Source: Mesorhizobium zhangyense (GTDB taxonomy: Bacteria; Pseudomonadota; Alphaproteobacteria; Rhizobiales; Rhizobiaceae). From it: a stretch of DNA of 64,000 bases. Positions 1 through 9,778 of the stretch are shown piece after piece (position 1 is the first letter of the stretch; every line of letters starts with the position of its first letter). Location of the stretch: assembly GCF_011045115.1 (NCBI RefSeq), contig NZ_JAAKZG010000006.1, positions 124,001 to 188,000 on the forward strand, given 5' to 3'. A model generated the notes under the pieces. That model was not told the DNA's origin. It made no database searches and worked only from the letters and a program-made list of their open reading frames with translations. The translations under genes were made by a program, and so were the position numbers.

Positions 1-1436
1 TCATCCCGGCGCTCGACATATTGCAGTCAGTGCCGGTGCTGGGCTTCCTCACCTTCACCGTCACCTTCTTCATGGGCCTGTTTCCCGGCAGCCAGATGGG
101 GGCGGAATGTGCGGCGATCTTCGCCATTTTCACCAGCCAGGCCTGGAACATGACCTTTTCCTTCTACCAGTCGCTGCGCACGGTGCCGCATGACCTCGAC
201 GAGGTCAGCCGCGGCTTCGGCCTTTCGGCGTGGCAGCGCTTCTGGAGGCTGGAAGCACCCTTCGCCGCCCCCGGCCTGATCTGGAATACGATGATGTCGA
301 TGTCGGGCGGCTGGTTCTTCGTCGTCGCCTCGGAAGCGATCACCGTCGGCCACACCACGGTGGAACTGCCGGGCATCGGCTCGTGGCTGGCGCTGGCCAT
401 CGACAAAAAGGATTTCGTCGCCGTCGGCTGGGCCGTACTGGCGATGGGCGTCCTGATCCTGATCTACGACCGGCTGCTGTTCCGGCCGATCGTCGCCTGG
501 GCCGACAAGTTCCGTTCCGAGCAGACCGCCAGCCAGGAGAAACCACGCTCCTGGGTCTACGACCTTCTGCGCCGGACACGCCTCGTCAAGACGATCGGCG
601 TACCCCTGGCATGGGGCTGGCAACGGCTGATGCTGGTGCGTCTTGGCCGCCCGCAACTCAAGGTACAAACTGCCGAACAGCAGAACCTTAGCCGGCTTAG
701 CGACAGGCTGTGGCTTGCCTTCATTGCGATTCTAGCCGGGGCGGGAGCGATCTTCACCGCGCACTATATTCATAGCGAGCTGGGCTGGAGCGATGTGGCG
801 CAAGCCTTCGGCGGTGGGCTTGCCACGCTGCTGCGGGTGATCGTGCTGATCGCCATTGCCAGCGTGATCTGGGTGCCGATCGGCGTGTGGATCGGGCTTC
901 GGCCGAAGGTCGCGGAACGCGTCCAGCCGCTGGCCCAGTTTCTCGCTGCGTTTCCGGCCAATGTGCTGTTTCCCTTCGCGGTGCTCGCCATCGTAGCGAC
1001 AGGTGCCAGCCCCAACATCTGGCTGTCGCCGCTGATGATCCTGGGCACGCAATGGTACATTCTGTTCAACGTCATTGCCGGCGCCAGCGCCTTTCCGTCA
1101 GACCTCAAGGAGGTTGCTTCGGTGTTCAAGCTGCGCTCGTGGAGCTGGTGGCGAAACGTCATGCTGCCGGGGATTTTTCCCTATTATGTCACCGGCGCGC
1201 TGACCGCCACTGGCGGCTCGTGGAACGCCTCGATCGTCGCCGAGCTGGCGAGCTGGGGTAACACCAGGATCGAGGCCTACGGCCTCGGCTCCTACATCGC
1301 CAAGGCGACGGAAGCGGGTGATTTTCCCCGCGTCGTGCTCGGCATCGCGGTGATGTCGCTGTTCGTCACCCTGTTCAACCGCCTGCTGTGGCGCCCGCTC
1401 TACGTCTTTGCCGAGCGCCGCCTGCGCCTCGACTGA
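1..1436 (+). CDS. ABC transporter permease, NitT/TauT type, duplicated permease domain (5' end cut off)
   Basis: Inner-membrane permease of a nitrate/sulfonate/taurine-type ABC importer. The reading frame is open from the first bases of the window, so the true start lies upstream; the TTG at 21 is not a convincing start. Two consecutive binding-protein-dependent permease domains are visible, each with an EAA-like loop: DEVSRGFGLSAWQRFWRLEA near the start of the visible protein and KEVASVFKLRSWSWWRN about 310 residues later, separated by a hydrophilic linker. Such fused permeases work with one ATPase dimer, which fits the ATPase gene 30 bp downstream. The substrate cannot be read from the sequence and no binding protein is visible. 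Confidence in family is high, in substrate low. Confidence 0.88.
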   Translation, partial: IPALDILQSVPVLGFLTFTVTFFMGLFPGSQMGAECAAIFAIFTSQAWNMTFSFYQSLRTVPHDLDEVSRGFGLSAWQRFWRLEAPFAAPGLIWNTMMSMSGGWFFVVASEAITVGHTTVELPGIGSWLALAIDKKDFVAVGWAVLAMGVLILIYDRLLFRPIVAWADKFRSEQTASQEKPRSWVYDLLRRTRLVKTIGVPLAWGWQRLMLVRLGRPQLKVQTAEQQNLSRLSDRLWLAFIAILAGAGAIFTAHYIHSELGWSDVAQAFGGGLATLLRVIVLIAIASVIWVPIGVWIGLRPKVAERVQPLAQFLAAFPANVLFPFAVLAIVATGASPNIWLSPLMILGTQWYILFNVIAGASAFPSDLKEVASVFKLRSWSWWRNVMLPGIFPYYVTGALTATGGSWNASIVAELASWGNTRIEAYGLGSYIAKATEAGDFPRVVLGIAVMSLFVTLFNRLLWRPLYVFAERRLRLD

Positions 1437-1466
1437 AGCCAATTTACCGATCTCGGGAGACCGATC

Positions 1467-2789
1467 ATGAACAACCTCGCAATCACCACCAACGAAACCG
1501 CCCTCATCGACGTCAAGGGCGTGTGCCAGACCTATGACAATGGCGGGGCGGAACGCCTCGTCGTGCTCGACGATGTCGCGCTGACCTTGCGGCCGTCGGA
1601 AATCGTCGGCCTGCTCGGCCGCTCCGGCTCCGGCAAGTCGACGCTGCTGCGTTCCATCGCCGGGCTGATCAAGCCGACCGGAGGCACCATCACCTTTGAG
1701 GGCGTGCCCGTCACCGGCACGCCCGATGGCGTGGCCATGGTGTTCCAGAGCTTCGCGCTTTTCCCTTGGCTGACCGTGCTACAGAATGTCGAGCTCGGGC
1801 TGGAGGCGCGCGGAATCGCACCCACAGAGCGGCGCAAGCGCGCGCTGGAGGCCATCGATCTTATCGGTCTCGACGGCTTCGAAAGCGCCTATCCGAAGGA
1901 GCTTTCGGGCGGCATGCGCCAGCGTGTCGGGCTTGCCCGCGCGCTCGTCGTGCACCCGAAAGTGCTGCTGATGGACGAGCCGTTTTCGGCGCTCGACGTG
2001 CTGACCGCCGAGACGCTGCGCACCGACCTGCTCGACCTGTGGTCGGAAGGGCGGATGCCGATCAAGTCGATCCTGATGGTGACGCACAACATCGAGGAGG
2101 CCGTGCTGATGTGCGACCGCGTGCTGATCTTCTCGTCCAATCCCGGCCGGGTGGCAGCGGAAATCCGCATCGACCTGCCGCAGCCGCGCGACCGGCTCGA
2201 TCCGGCGTTCCGCGCGCTGGTGGACGACATCTACGCCCGCATGACGGCGCGCAAGGGCGTGGCCGAGCCGGCGCGCGGCGGCATCTTTCCCGGCACCGGG
2301 ATAGCGATGATGCTGCCGCGCGTCTCGACCAACCTACTGGCCGGCCTGATGGAGGCGGTCGCCGCCGAACCCTATCGCGGACAGGCGGACCTGCCGCCGC
2401 TGGCAGCCAGCCTGCAGCTTGAGATTGACGATCTGTTCCCGATCGCCGAGACGCTGCAACTGCTGCATTTCGCCGAGCTGGCCGAAGGCGATATCCGCCT
2501 GAAGCCGGCGGGCAAGCGCTTCGCCGAGGGCGACGTGGACGAGCGCAAGCGGTTGTTTGCGATGCAGCTGGCCACCCATGTGCCGCTGGCAGCACATATA
2601 CGCCGGGTGCTGGACGAGCGGGCTGGCCATGTAGCTCCCGCGCGCCGGTTTCGCGACGAGCTTGAGGACCATATGTCGGAGGAAAACGCCGAGCAAACCG
2701 TGCGGGCGGTGACAAGCTGGGCGCGCTATGCCGAGCTGTTCGCCTATGACGAGGCGGCTGATATTTTCACGCTGGAAAACCCCGCGTGA
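1467..2789 (+). CDS. ABC transporter ATP-binding protein with C-terminal AAA-associated domain
   Basis: ATPase of the NitT/TauT-type importer whose permease precedes it. Walker A is GRSGSGKST, the signature is LSGGMRQR and Walker B is VLLMDEPFSALD, all within the first 180 residues. At 440 residues it is about 180 longer than a plain NrtD/SsuB ATPase. The extra C-terminal part (about residues 275-440) matches what is known as the AAA-associated C-terminal domain of some nitrate/sulfonate/bicarbonate-type ATPases, probably regulatory. The ATG at 1467 is preceded by GGGAGA at a good distance. It is probably cotranscribed with the permease. The gene ends just before a strong inverted repeat shared with the convergent LysR gene. 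Confidence 0.88.
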   Translation: MNNLAITTNETALIDVKGVCQTYDNGGAERLVVLDDVALTLRPSEIVGLLGRSGSGKSTLLRSIAGLIKPTGGTITFEGVPVTGTPDGVAMVFQSFALFPWLTVLQNVELGLEARGIAPTERRKRALEAIDLIGLDGFESAYPKELSGGMRQRVGLARALVVHPKVLLMDEPFSALDVLTAETLRTDLLDLWSEGRMPIKSILMVTHNIEEAVLMCDRVLIFSSNPGRVAAEIRIDLPQPRDRLDPAFRALVDDIYARMTARKGVAEPARGGIFPGTGIAMMLPRVSTNLLAGLMEAVAAEPYRGQADLPPLAASLQLEIDDLFPIAETLQLLHFAELAEGDIRLKPAGKRFAEGDVDERKRLFAMQLATHVPLAAHIRRVLDERAGHVAPARRFRDELEDHMSEENAEQTVRAVTSWARYAELFAYDEAADIFTLENPA

Positions 2790-2796
2790 AGGCAAG

Positions 2797-2822
2797 GCGC
2801 GCGGCGGGCGACGGCCGCGCGC
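2797..2822. terminator. Inverted repeat between convergent genes, possible bidirectional terminator
   Basis: A perfect 9-bp GC-only stem (2797-2805 and 2814-2822) encloses an 8-nt loop. It fills the 33-bp gap between the stop of the ABC ATPase (+) and the stop of the LysR gene (-). There is no clear T-tract on either side, so termination is inferred from position and stem strength only. Confidence 0.5.
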
Positions 2823-3725
2823 TCATATTTTCAGGCGCCGGACGAGAAAGTCGAGAAATGCCCGCACGCGCGCCGGCAGGTGGCCGCCCTGCCCGAGGAA
2901 GACGGCGTGCACCGGCTCGATGTCGCCGGGGTTGCAGTCTTCCAGCACCGGCACCAGCCGGCCAGCCGCCACCTCGGCGCGCGCATGATAATCGGAAAGG
3001 CGCGCAAGCCCGAGCCCTTCAAGCGCAAGCTGCATCAGCGCATCGCCGTCGCTGATCTGCAGATTGCCGGAAACCGGTACGCGGATTTCCGTGCCATTCT
3101 CCATGAGGGGCCAACCATCGAGATAGCGCGCGAAGGAGAAGCCGAGCAGATTGTGCCCAGCCAGATCGGCCGGTATGCGCGGCGTGCCGTGGCGGGCGAG
3201 ATAATCCGGGCTCGCCACGATCACCATGCGCGATCCTCCCAGTTTGCGCGCGATCAGCCGCGAGTTCTTGAGCTCCCCGCTACGGATGGCAACGTCGGTG
3301 CGTTCTTCCATGAGGTCGACGACCGCGTCGGTGAGAGCGATATCGAGCGTGACGGCGGGGTTCTCGGCGAGGAAATCCGGGACCAGCGGCAGCAGGTAGT
3401 GCCGGCCCAGCGCAAAATTGGTGTTGACGCGCAGGCGCCCGGCAGGGATTTCATTTGCCGAGGCGCAGCGCTCGGCCTCGTCGAGATCGGCGAGCAGGCG
3501 CACGCTGCGCTCGTAGAAAACGCCGCCTTCCGGCGTCAGCTGGAGACGCCGCGTCGAGCGGTTGACCAGCCTTGTGCCGAGCCGCGCCTCAAGCCGCGCC
3601 ACCAGCTTGCTCACCGCCGACGGGGTCATGCGAAAGGCGCGGGCAGCTGCTGAAAATCCACCGAGTTCGACGACCCTGACGAAGACTTCCATCTCGCCTG
3701 AGCGGTTGACGTCCAGTCGTGCCAT
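2823..3725 (-). CDS. LysR-family transcriptional regulator
   Basis: A 300-residue LysR-type regulator. The N-terminal winged helix-turn-helix is clear (GGFSAAARAFRMTPSAVSK, residues about 22-40) and is followed by the linker helix and a substrate-binding-like effector domain to the C-terminus. Length and domain order are typical. It is divergent from the MFS transporter at 3833 with 107 bp between starts, the classic arrangement in which a LysR protein controls the neighbouring transporter and itself; this target is inferred. The effector is unknown. Confidence 0.9.
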   Translation of the reverse strand: MARLDVNRSGEMEVFVRVVELGGFSAAARAFRMTPSAVSKLVARLEARLGTRLVNRSTRRLQLTPEGGVFYERSVRLLADLDEAERCASANEIPAGRLRVNTNFALGRHYLLPLVPDFLAENPAVTLDIALTDAVVDLMEERTDVAIRSGELKNSRLIARKLGGSRMVIVASPDYLARHGTPRIPADLAGHNLLGFSFARYLDGWPLMENGTEIRVPVSGNLQISDGDALMQLALEGLGLARLSDYHARAEVAAGRLVPVLEDCNPGDIEPVHAVFLGQGGHLPARVRAFLDFLVRRLKI

Positions 3726-3736
3726 GGTGAGTTCAA

Positions 3737-3757
3737 TTCATAAATCATTTTCCTGAA
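3737..3757. promoter_or_regulatory. Candidate LysR-type operator
   Basis: TTCA-N13-TGAA dyad in an AT-rich stretch of the 107-bp divergent region between the LysR gene and the MFS transporter. Its position, close to the regulator start, fits an autoregulatory LysR site, but this is only a short dyad and no second copy was found. Confidence 0.3.
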
Positions 3758-3832
3758 GGCATTCTACCTCACAGGTGGGGCGGGGTCCATATAGGGGTCG
3801 ATCTTTCACCCGCGCTGACCAGGAGTACGACC

Positions 3833-5020
3833 ATGCCCAGGGCGCTTTATGCATTAACCGTTGGGGCCTTCGGCATCGGCTCCACGGAATTCGTTATCAT
3901 GGGACTGCTGCTGCAAGTGGCGGCGGACCTCAACGTAACCATTGCTGCTGCCGGTCTGCTGATCAGCGGCTATGCGCTCGGCGTGTTCGTCGGCGCGCCG
4001 ATCCTGACTATCCTGACCCGTAGCCTGCCGCGTAAGGCGGTGCTGCTGACGCTGATGGTGATATTCATCATCGGCAATGCGGCGAGCGCGCTGGCGCCCG
4101 ACTACACCTGGCTGATGGTGGCACGGGTCATCACGGCACTGACGCACGGCACCTTCTTCGGCGTCGGCGCGGTCGTGGCGACCGGACTGGTGCCGCAGGA
4201 CCGCAAGGCTTCGGCGATATCGATCATGTTCACCGGCCTGACGCTTGCAACCCTGCTCGGCGTCCCCTTCGGCGCGTGGCTCGGCCTGCATTTCGGCTGG
4301 CGCTCGACCTTCTGGGCGGTAGCAGCAATCGGCGTCATCGGCTTTGCGGCAATTGCTTTCCTGGTGCCCGGCGACAAGGCTTCCGACGAGCAGAGCCATC
4401 TGCGCGATGAGCTTGTCGCCGTCGCCCGGCCCCAAGTGCTGCTCGGCCTGCTCATCACCGTCATTGGCTATGCCGGCGTGTTTGCCGTCTTCACCTATAT
4501 CCAGCCGCTGCTGACGCAGGTTAGCGGCTTCCCGGAAACGGCTGTCTCGCCGATCCTGCTGGTGTTCGGCGGCGGCATGATCGCCGGCAATCTCATCGGT
4601 GGACGCCTTGCCGACCGCAAGCTGATGGCTACCTTGCTCGGAACCTTGGCCACGCTGGCGTTGGTGATGGGGCTGATGACCTTCGCCCTACACAACCAGA
4701 TCGCGGCGGTGCTGTTCGTCGGGCTGCTCGGTGCTGCGGCCTTCGCCACGGTTGCGCCGCTGCAACTTCGCGTTCTCCAGAAGGCTGAAGGCGGCGGCCA
4801 GACGCTTGCTTCGAGCCTGAACATTGCGGCCTTCAATCTCGGCAATGCGATCGGTGCGTGGCTGGGCGGCGTGGTGATCGAGCATGGCCCCGGCCTCGGC
4901 GCGGTGACATGGGTGGCTGCATTGGTGACCGTCGCGGGTCTTCTGCTTGCCCTGCTCAGCCGGGCTCTGGAACGCAAGCAGGACCGGGTGAGTGCAGCAC
5001 TGGCGAATGCCGCCTGCTGA
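3833..5020 (+). CDS. MFS transporter, AraJ/Cml-like drug or sugar efflux type
   Basis: A 395-residue major facilitator with about 12 hydrophobic segments. The N-terminal GSTEFVIMGLL region and the loop-2/3 pattern around TRSLPRKAVL are characteristic of the DHA1 subfamily of arabinose-efflux and chloramphenicol-resistance-like permeases. The start at 3833 has AGGAG nine bases upstream. It is divergent from a LysR regulator that probably controls it. The exported compound cannot be inferred; family assignment is firm, the efflux direction comes from family knowledge. Confidence 0.88.
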   Translation: MPRALYALTVGAFGIGSTEFVIMGLLLQVAADLNVTIAAAGLLISGYALGVFVGAPILTILTRSLPRKAVLLTLMVIFIIGNAASALAPDYTWLMVARVITALTHGTFFGVGAVVATGLVPQDRKASAISIMFTGLTLATLLGVPFGAWLGLHFGWRSTFWAVAAIGVIGFAAIAFLVPGDKASDEQSHLRDELVAVARPQVLLGLLITVIGYAGVFAVFTYIQPLLTQVSGFPETAVSPILLVFGGGMIAGNLIGGRLADRKLMATLLGTLATLALVMGLMTFALHNQIAAVLFVGLLGAAAFATVAPLQLRVLQKAEGGGQTLASSLNIAAFNLGNAIGAWLGGVVIEHGPGLGAVTWVAALVTVAGLLLALLSRALERKQDRVSAALANAAC

Positions 5021-5056
5021 CTGCGGGTTGCTTGGGAATAGTGGCTCGGTGGGCTC

Positions 5057-5527
5057 TTACCTGCCGAGCACGAGCGCCCAGTATTTCCGGTCGCTGCCGG
5101 CTTCGTCGCGGACATAGGCGAGGCCATAGCGGCTGAAACGCGCGTCGAGCATGTTGCGGCGGTGGCCTTGCGAATTCATCCACATGGAAAAGAGCTTGGC
5201 CATGTCCATGCCGCCATGGGCGACGTTTTCCGCCGCTGCGCCCTCGACGCCATTGTCCTTCATGCGTGCGGCAAAATCCTTGCCCCAGCCGGTCGTGTGC
5301 GACATGCGGCCCGAACGCGCCATATAGCCGGCCTGCTGAAGGGCTGCCTTCTCCAGACGGGAGTCTGCCACCATCGTGCCTAGGCCGTTTGCCGAGCGTA
5401 TCTCGGCGAGATAGCTATAGGCCGAACTGGAGGCGCCTGCACCATCGCCCGGAGCGCGGGCTGTCTGGCAGGCCGCAAGAAACAGCAGGGCACACAGGGC
5501 TGCGCCCCCGAAAAACTTCGTCTTCAT
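5057..5527 (-). CDS. CAP/SCP-like domain lipoprotein
   Basis: A small envelope protein of 156 residues. An N-terminal signal with lipobox LAAC near residue 19 indicates a lipoprotein. The rest is a short CAP (cysteine-rich secretory protein/PR-1-like) domain with the expected residues: His in the MSHTTG stretch, AENVAHG, and GHRRNMLD. Bacterial CAP proteins of this kind are widespread and mostly without known activity. The frame extends to a TTG at 5533, but the ATG at 5527 is preferred. It is convergent with the MFS gene and not obviously in an operon. Confidence 0.85.
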   Translation of the reverse strand: MKTKFFGGAALCALLFLAACQTARAPGDGAGASSSAYSYLAEIRSANGLGTMVADSRLEKAALQQAGYMARSGRMSHTTGWGKDFAARMKDNGVEGAAAENVAHGGMDMAKLFSMWMNSQGHRRNMLDARFSRYGLAYVRDEAGSDRKYWALVLGR

Positions 5528-5636
5528 GTTCAATCTGGTCTTCCGTCATGCTTCCGGCAATCGATATGCCTGCACGCATAGCGACCCGACGGAACGGATG
5601 TGGCGCGCAATCACGTCAAGAATATGCCGCCAGCGG

Positions 5637-8600
5637 CTATTCCTCCGCGACCGCCGGCTCGGCTTCCGGTTCGCGAACGCGGAACCAGGCGACGTAGAGC
5701 GCGGGCAGGAAGATCAGCGTGATCAGCGTGCCGACGATGATGCCGCCCATCATCGCATAGGCCATCGGGCCCCAGAAAATCTCGCGTGAAATCGGAATGA
5801 GCGCGAGGCTGGCGGCGGCAGCCGTCAGCAGGATCGGCCGGGCGCGATGGTCGCTTGCCTCATAGACGGCCTCCCATAGCGGTTTGCCCTCAGCCTTCAG
5901 CGCATCGATCTGCGTGACCAGGATGACCGAGTTGCGGATCAATATGCCTATCAGTGCCAGCACGCCCAATATCGCGACGAACCCAAGCGGCGCGCCTGAC
6001 GGCACCAGAGCCGCGACAACGCCTATCAGGCCAAGTGGTGCGACGCTGACCACGAGAACCATGCTGTTGAAGCTCTGGAGCTGAAGCATCAGAAGCGTGA
6101 GCATCGTCAGCAGCATCAGCGGCACGACGGCGACGATCGGCGCCTGGCTCTTGCCACTGTCTTCGACAGTGCCGCCGACCTCGACCTTGTAGTCGAGCGG
6201 CAGCTTGCCGGAGAATTCGGCAACGGAGGGTGCGAGGCTCGACACGATCGTTGCCGGCTGGGCGGGACCGACGATGCTCGCCTTCAAGGTGATGGTTGGC
6301 TGACGTGAACGCCGCCACACCACCGGCTGCTCAAGCCCGTATTCGAATGTGGCGATGGCGCCGAGCGGAACTGAGCTTCCACTGCCGCTTGGCAATTGCA
6401 GGCCCTGCAACGCCTCGACCGAGTTTCGGTCCGCGGCCTGCGCGCGACCGACGACATTCACCAGATAGATACTGTCGCGGATCTGCGTGACGGTGGCGCC
6501 TGCCACGATGCTGTTGAGGCTCGACGCGATCTGCTCTGAACTGACGCCGAGCTGCCGCGCCTTGTCCTGCAATATGTCGACCTTGATCACCCGCGACGGT
6601 TCGTTCCAGTCATAGACGACCGCGCCCACCCGCGTGTCCTTGCCCAGCACGTCGGCCAGTTGCAGCGAAAACGCGCGTACCTTTTCGACGTCGGGTCCGC
6701 TGAGACGATACTGGATCGGCCGGCCCACCGGCGGCCCGAGTTCGAGCCCCTTCACCAGCACGTCGATGCCCTGGAATTCCTTCTGCGCCTTGTCCACAAG
6801 CTTGGCCCGAAGGCGCTCACGCGCCTCGACACTCTTGGTCAGGATCACCACCTGGCCGAAATAGGGGTTCGGCGGCTGGACGTCGTAAGACAGGATGAAG
6901 CGCGCGGCGCCCGCGCCGACATAGGATGTCCAGCGCACGATATCCTCGTCACCGACGAGGCTTGCCTCCAGCCGGTCCATCTGCACCTGCGTTTCGCGGA
7001 TCGTGCTATTCTGGCGCAGGGTCATGTCGACGATGAGCTCGGGCCGGTCCGAGGGCGGGAAGAACTGCTGCTGCACGAAACGGAAGCCGAGAAGTGCCCC
7101 GACAAACAGTACCAGCGTGGCGGCGATCGTTATCCAGCGATAGCGCATGGCGGCATGCAGCACCTGGCGGAATTTCTTGCGCACCCAGCCGACATGATCC
7201 TCATGCTTCTTCATGTTCTTTGGCAGGAAGGTCGCGCCAAGCAGGGGCGCAAACAGCACCGCGACCACCCAGGAAAGAAGCAGGGAGATGGCGATCACCT
7301 CGAACAGCGAGAAGGTGTATTCGCCGGCACTGCTGCTGTTCAGTCCGATCGGGATGAAGCCTGCGACGGTTACCAATGTGCCGGTCAGCATCGGGAAGGC
7401 GATCGACGTCCAGGCATAGCCGGCGGCCTTCTCGCGTGTGTCGCCGGCCTCCAGACGTGTCACCATGGTTTCGATGGCGATCATCGCATCGTCGACCAGA
7501 AGCCCGAGCGAGATGATGAGCGCGCCGAGCGAAATGCGCTGAAGATTGATGCCGAGATATTCCATGAAGACGAAGGTCATCGCCAGGACCAGCGGGATCG
7601 ACAGCGAGACGACGATGCCGGCGCGAAATCCGAGGCTGATGAAGCTGACGGCAAGCACGATGGCGATCGCCTCGAACAGCGCCCGCGTGAAGCCGCCGAC
7701 CGCTTCCTCGACCACTGCCGGCTGGTCGGCCACCAGATGCACGTTGACGCCGATCGGCAATTCCTGCTCGACGCGCGCCATGGTCTCCTTCAGCTTCTCG
7801 CCAAAATGGAGAATGTTGGAACCGTCCTTCATGCCGATCGCCAGGCCGATGGCCGGCTTGCCGCCATAGCGGAACAGCGACTGCGGCGGGTCTTCATAAC
7901 CGCGGCTGATGGTGGCGACATCGCTCAGGCGGAAGAAGCGGTCGTTGACGCGCAGATTGACATTGCGCAGGCTTTCCTCGGAGGTGAACTGCCCGCTGAC
8001 GCGGACGGCAATCCGCTCCGGGCCGGCCTGTATGACGCCGGAAGGCGTGATCGCATTCTGGCTCTGCAGCGTGTCGATCACCGCCTGCTGGTCGAGGCCG
8101 AGCGCAGCAATGCGCTGGGTCGAGAATTCGAGATAGACGACCTCGTCCTGCGCGCCGAGTATGTCGATCTTGCCTGCTTCGGGAATGGCCAGCACGCGGC
8201 GGCGGACTTCTTCCACGTAATCGCGCAGCTGGCGCGGCGTCAGGCCGTCAGTGGTGAAGGCATAGATGTTGCCGAACACGTCGCCGAACTGGTCGTTGAA
8301 GGCGAAGCCGGCGAAACCTTGCGGAAAGTCGCCGCGTATATCCGACATCATGTTGCGGACGCGGGTCCAACTGTCGGTGATGCGGACGCCACGCACCGTC
8401 TCGGCCAGATTGACGAAAACGGTGGTCTGGCCCGGCGTCGTGACGCTCTTGGTGTAGTCGAGCGTGTCGAGTTCCTCGAGCTTGCGTTCGATGCGTTCGG
8501 TGACCTGCGACAGCGTCTCGTCGAGCGAAGCGCCCGGCCAGGAAGCGCTGACCGTCATCGTCTTGATGGCGAAGGCCGGATCTTCCTCGCGCCCGAGATT

Positions 8601-8699
8601 GAGATAGGAAAGCACGCCGGCCACCAGCGCGATGACCATCAGGTACCAGATCAGCGATCGGTGACGCAGCGCCCAGTCGGACAGGTTGAAACCGTTCAT
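5637..8699 (-). CDS. RND efflux transporter, inner-membrane permease
   Basis: A 1020-residue resistance-nodulation-division pump of the HAE1 (AcrB-like) group. It has TM1 at about residues 17-33, two large periplasmic porter regions, and the paired aspartates of the proton relay in GLLVDDAMIAIE in TM4. It ends with the hydrophobic block typical of TM10-12 and a short acidic tail. Its ATG overlaps the stop of the upstream adaptor gene (ATGA), showing translational coupling. The operon is adaptor-adaptor-pump; no outer-membrane factor or TetR/MarR regulator gene lies next to it in the window. Substrate range is unknown. Confidence 0.93.
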   Translation of the reverse strand: MNGFNLSDWALRHRSLIWYLMVIALVAGVLSYLNLGREEDPAFAIKTMTVSASWPGASLDETLSQVTERIERKLEELDTLDYTKSVTTPGQTTVFVNLAETVRGVRITDSWTRVRNMMSDIRGDFPQGFAGFAFNDQFGDVFGNIYAFTTDGLTPRQLRDYVEEVRRRVLAIPEAGKIDILGAQDEVVYLEFSTQRIAALGLDQQAVIDTLQSQNAITPSGVIQAGPERIAVRVSGQFTSEESLRNVNLRVNDRFFRLSDVATISRGYEDPPQSLFRYGGKPAIGLAIGMKDGSNILHFGEKLKETMARVEQELPIGVNVHLVADQPAVVEEAVGGFTRALFEAIAIVLAVSFISLGFRAGIVVSLSIPLVLAMTFVFMEYLGINLQRISLGALIISLGLLVDDAMIAIETMVTRLEAGDTREKAAGYAWTSIAFPMLTGTLVTVAGFIPIGLNSSSAGEYTFSLFEVIAISLLLSWVVAVLFAPLLGATFLPKNMKKHEDHVGWVRKKFRQVLHAAMRYRWITIAATLVLFVGALLGFRFVQQQFFPPSDRPELIVDMTLRQNSTIRETQVQMDRLEASLVGDEDIVRWTSYVGAGAARFILSYDVQPPNPYFGQVVILTKSVEARERLRAKLVDKAQKEFQGIDVLVKGLELGPPVGRPIQYRLSGPDVEKVRAFSLQLADVLGKDTRVGAVVYDWNEPSRVIKVDILQDKARQLGVSSEQIASSLNSIVAGATVTQIRDSIYLVNVVGRAQAADRNSVEALQGLQLPSGSGSSVPLGAIATFEYGLEQPVVWRRSRQPTITLKASIVGPAQPATIVSSLAPSVAEFSGKLPLDYKVEVGGTVEDSGKSQAPIVAVVPLMLLTMLTLLMLQLQSFNSMVLVVSVAPLGLIGVVAALVPSGAPLGFVAILGVLALIGILIRNSVILVTQIDALKAEGKPLWEAVYEASDHRARPILLTAAAASLALIPISREIFWGPMAYAMMGGIIVGTLITLIFLPALYVAWFRVREPEAEPAVAEE

Positions 8700-9778
8700 T
8701 CTTCGATACCGCCATCGATGTTCACGCGCTGGCCGTCGTTGAGCTCATGCACGCCGGCTGTCACCACGCGGTCACCAACGGCAAGACCGCTGTTGATCTC
8801 GATGCCATAGCCGGACAGCGTCTTGCCCGTTTCGACGGGTTTTTCGGACACGGTTTTCGCTGTCGCGTCGACCACCCAGACGGAGGCTTTGCCGTCCTTT
8901 TCGAACACTGCCGAAACCGGCAGCACGATCCGGGTGAAGGGCGCCTCTTTCGGAAAGGCGGTAACGAGCGAGCCGAGGCGGAAGGCTTCCGGCGGATTGT
9001 CGAGGAGAATCTTGACGTGCCGCGTGCGGGTGGCGGCATCGGCCTGCGGCGCGATCTCGCGGATGCGGCCATTGGCGCGGGTACGCGGATCGACGGCCAG
9101 CACGACATCGAACTCGGCGTCCGGGCGCATGCCAGCCATGATCTCGTTGGGAATATCCACGACCGCTTCACGCACGTCGGTTCGCGCAACAGTGATGACC
9201 GCCGTTCCCGCCGACACGACCTGCCCGACATCGGAATCGACCGCGGTGACAACGCCGTCGGTTTCGGCGCGAAGCTCGAGATAGCTCACCCGGTCCTTTG
9301 CCTTGTCGAGCTCCGCTTGTGCCTGCCTGACCTGCGCCTGCGCCGTTGCGGTCGCCAGTGTGGCTGAATCGAAATCGGCCTGCGAAATACTCTTCTCGGC
9401 AAGCAGCGTTCGCAGCCGCCCTTCGCTTGCCTGCGCATTGGCAAGCTGCGCGGCGGCCACCGTCGCCTGCGATTCGGCGGAACGCGCAGCAAGCATGATC
9501 TGCTCGCCATCGATGGTGGCCAGAAGCTCGCCCTTGGTAACGAGGCTGCCGAGCTCGACATCGCGCGATACGATGCGGCCGGTGGTCTGGAAACCGAGGG
9601 CGGCCTCGTAGCGCGGTTCCACCAGGCCGGTGAAGCCGGTCGACTTTATGTCTGGCACCGCCGCCAGCACCGAGCGCACCGTTCTTGGCACAGGCTCGGA
9701 GGATTTTTCCTCAGCCGGCTTGCATCCAGCGGACAGGACAGCGAGCAGCAGGATGGAAACGACGCCGGCCCGTCTCAT
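8696..9778 (-). CDS. RND efflux periplasmic adaptor (membrane fusion lipoprotein), second of two
   Basis: Periplasmic adaptor linking the RND pump to an outer-membrane channel. The ATG at 9778 gives a 360-residue protein with a lipoprotein signal ending in LLAVLSAGC. Then come barrel-sandwich/lipoyl-like strands, an Ala/Gln-rich alpha-helical hairpin (about residues 85-155) and the beta-barrel. The frame is open further upstream, but that part lies over the preceding adaptor gene in another frame. The start overlaps that gene's stop by ATGA, and its own stop overlaps the pump start the same way. It is a paralogue of the upstream adaptor. Confidence 0.9.
   Translation of the reverse strand: MRRAGVVSILLLAVLSAGCKPAEEKSSEPVPRTVRSVLAAVPDIKSTGFTGLVEPRYEAALGFQTTGRIVSRDVELGSLVTKGELLATIDGEQIMLAARSAESQATVAAAQLANAQASEGRLRTLLAEKSISQADFDSATLATATAQAQVRQAQAELDKAKDRVSYLELRAETDGVVTAVDSDVGQVVSAGTAVITVARTDVREAVVDIPNEIMAGMRPDAEFDVVLAVDPRTRANGRIREIAPQADAATRTRHVKILLDNPPEAFRLGSLVTAFPKEAPFTRIVLPVSAVFEKDGKASVWVVDATAKTVSEKPVETGKTLSGYGIEINSGLAVGDRVVTAGVHELNDGQRVNIDGGIEE

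Noticed and set aside
6660-8810. Open frame of about 700 codons on the plus strand
   Set aside because: It is antisense to the RND pump gene, which has clear family motifs and coupled starts. No protein-like features in the shadow.
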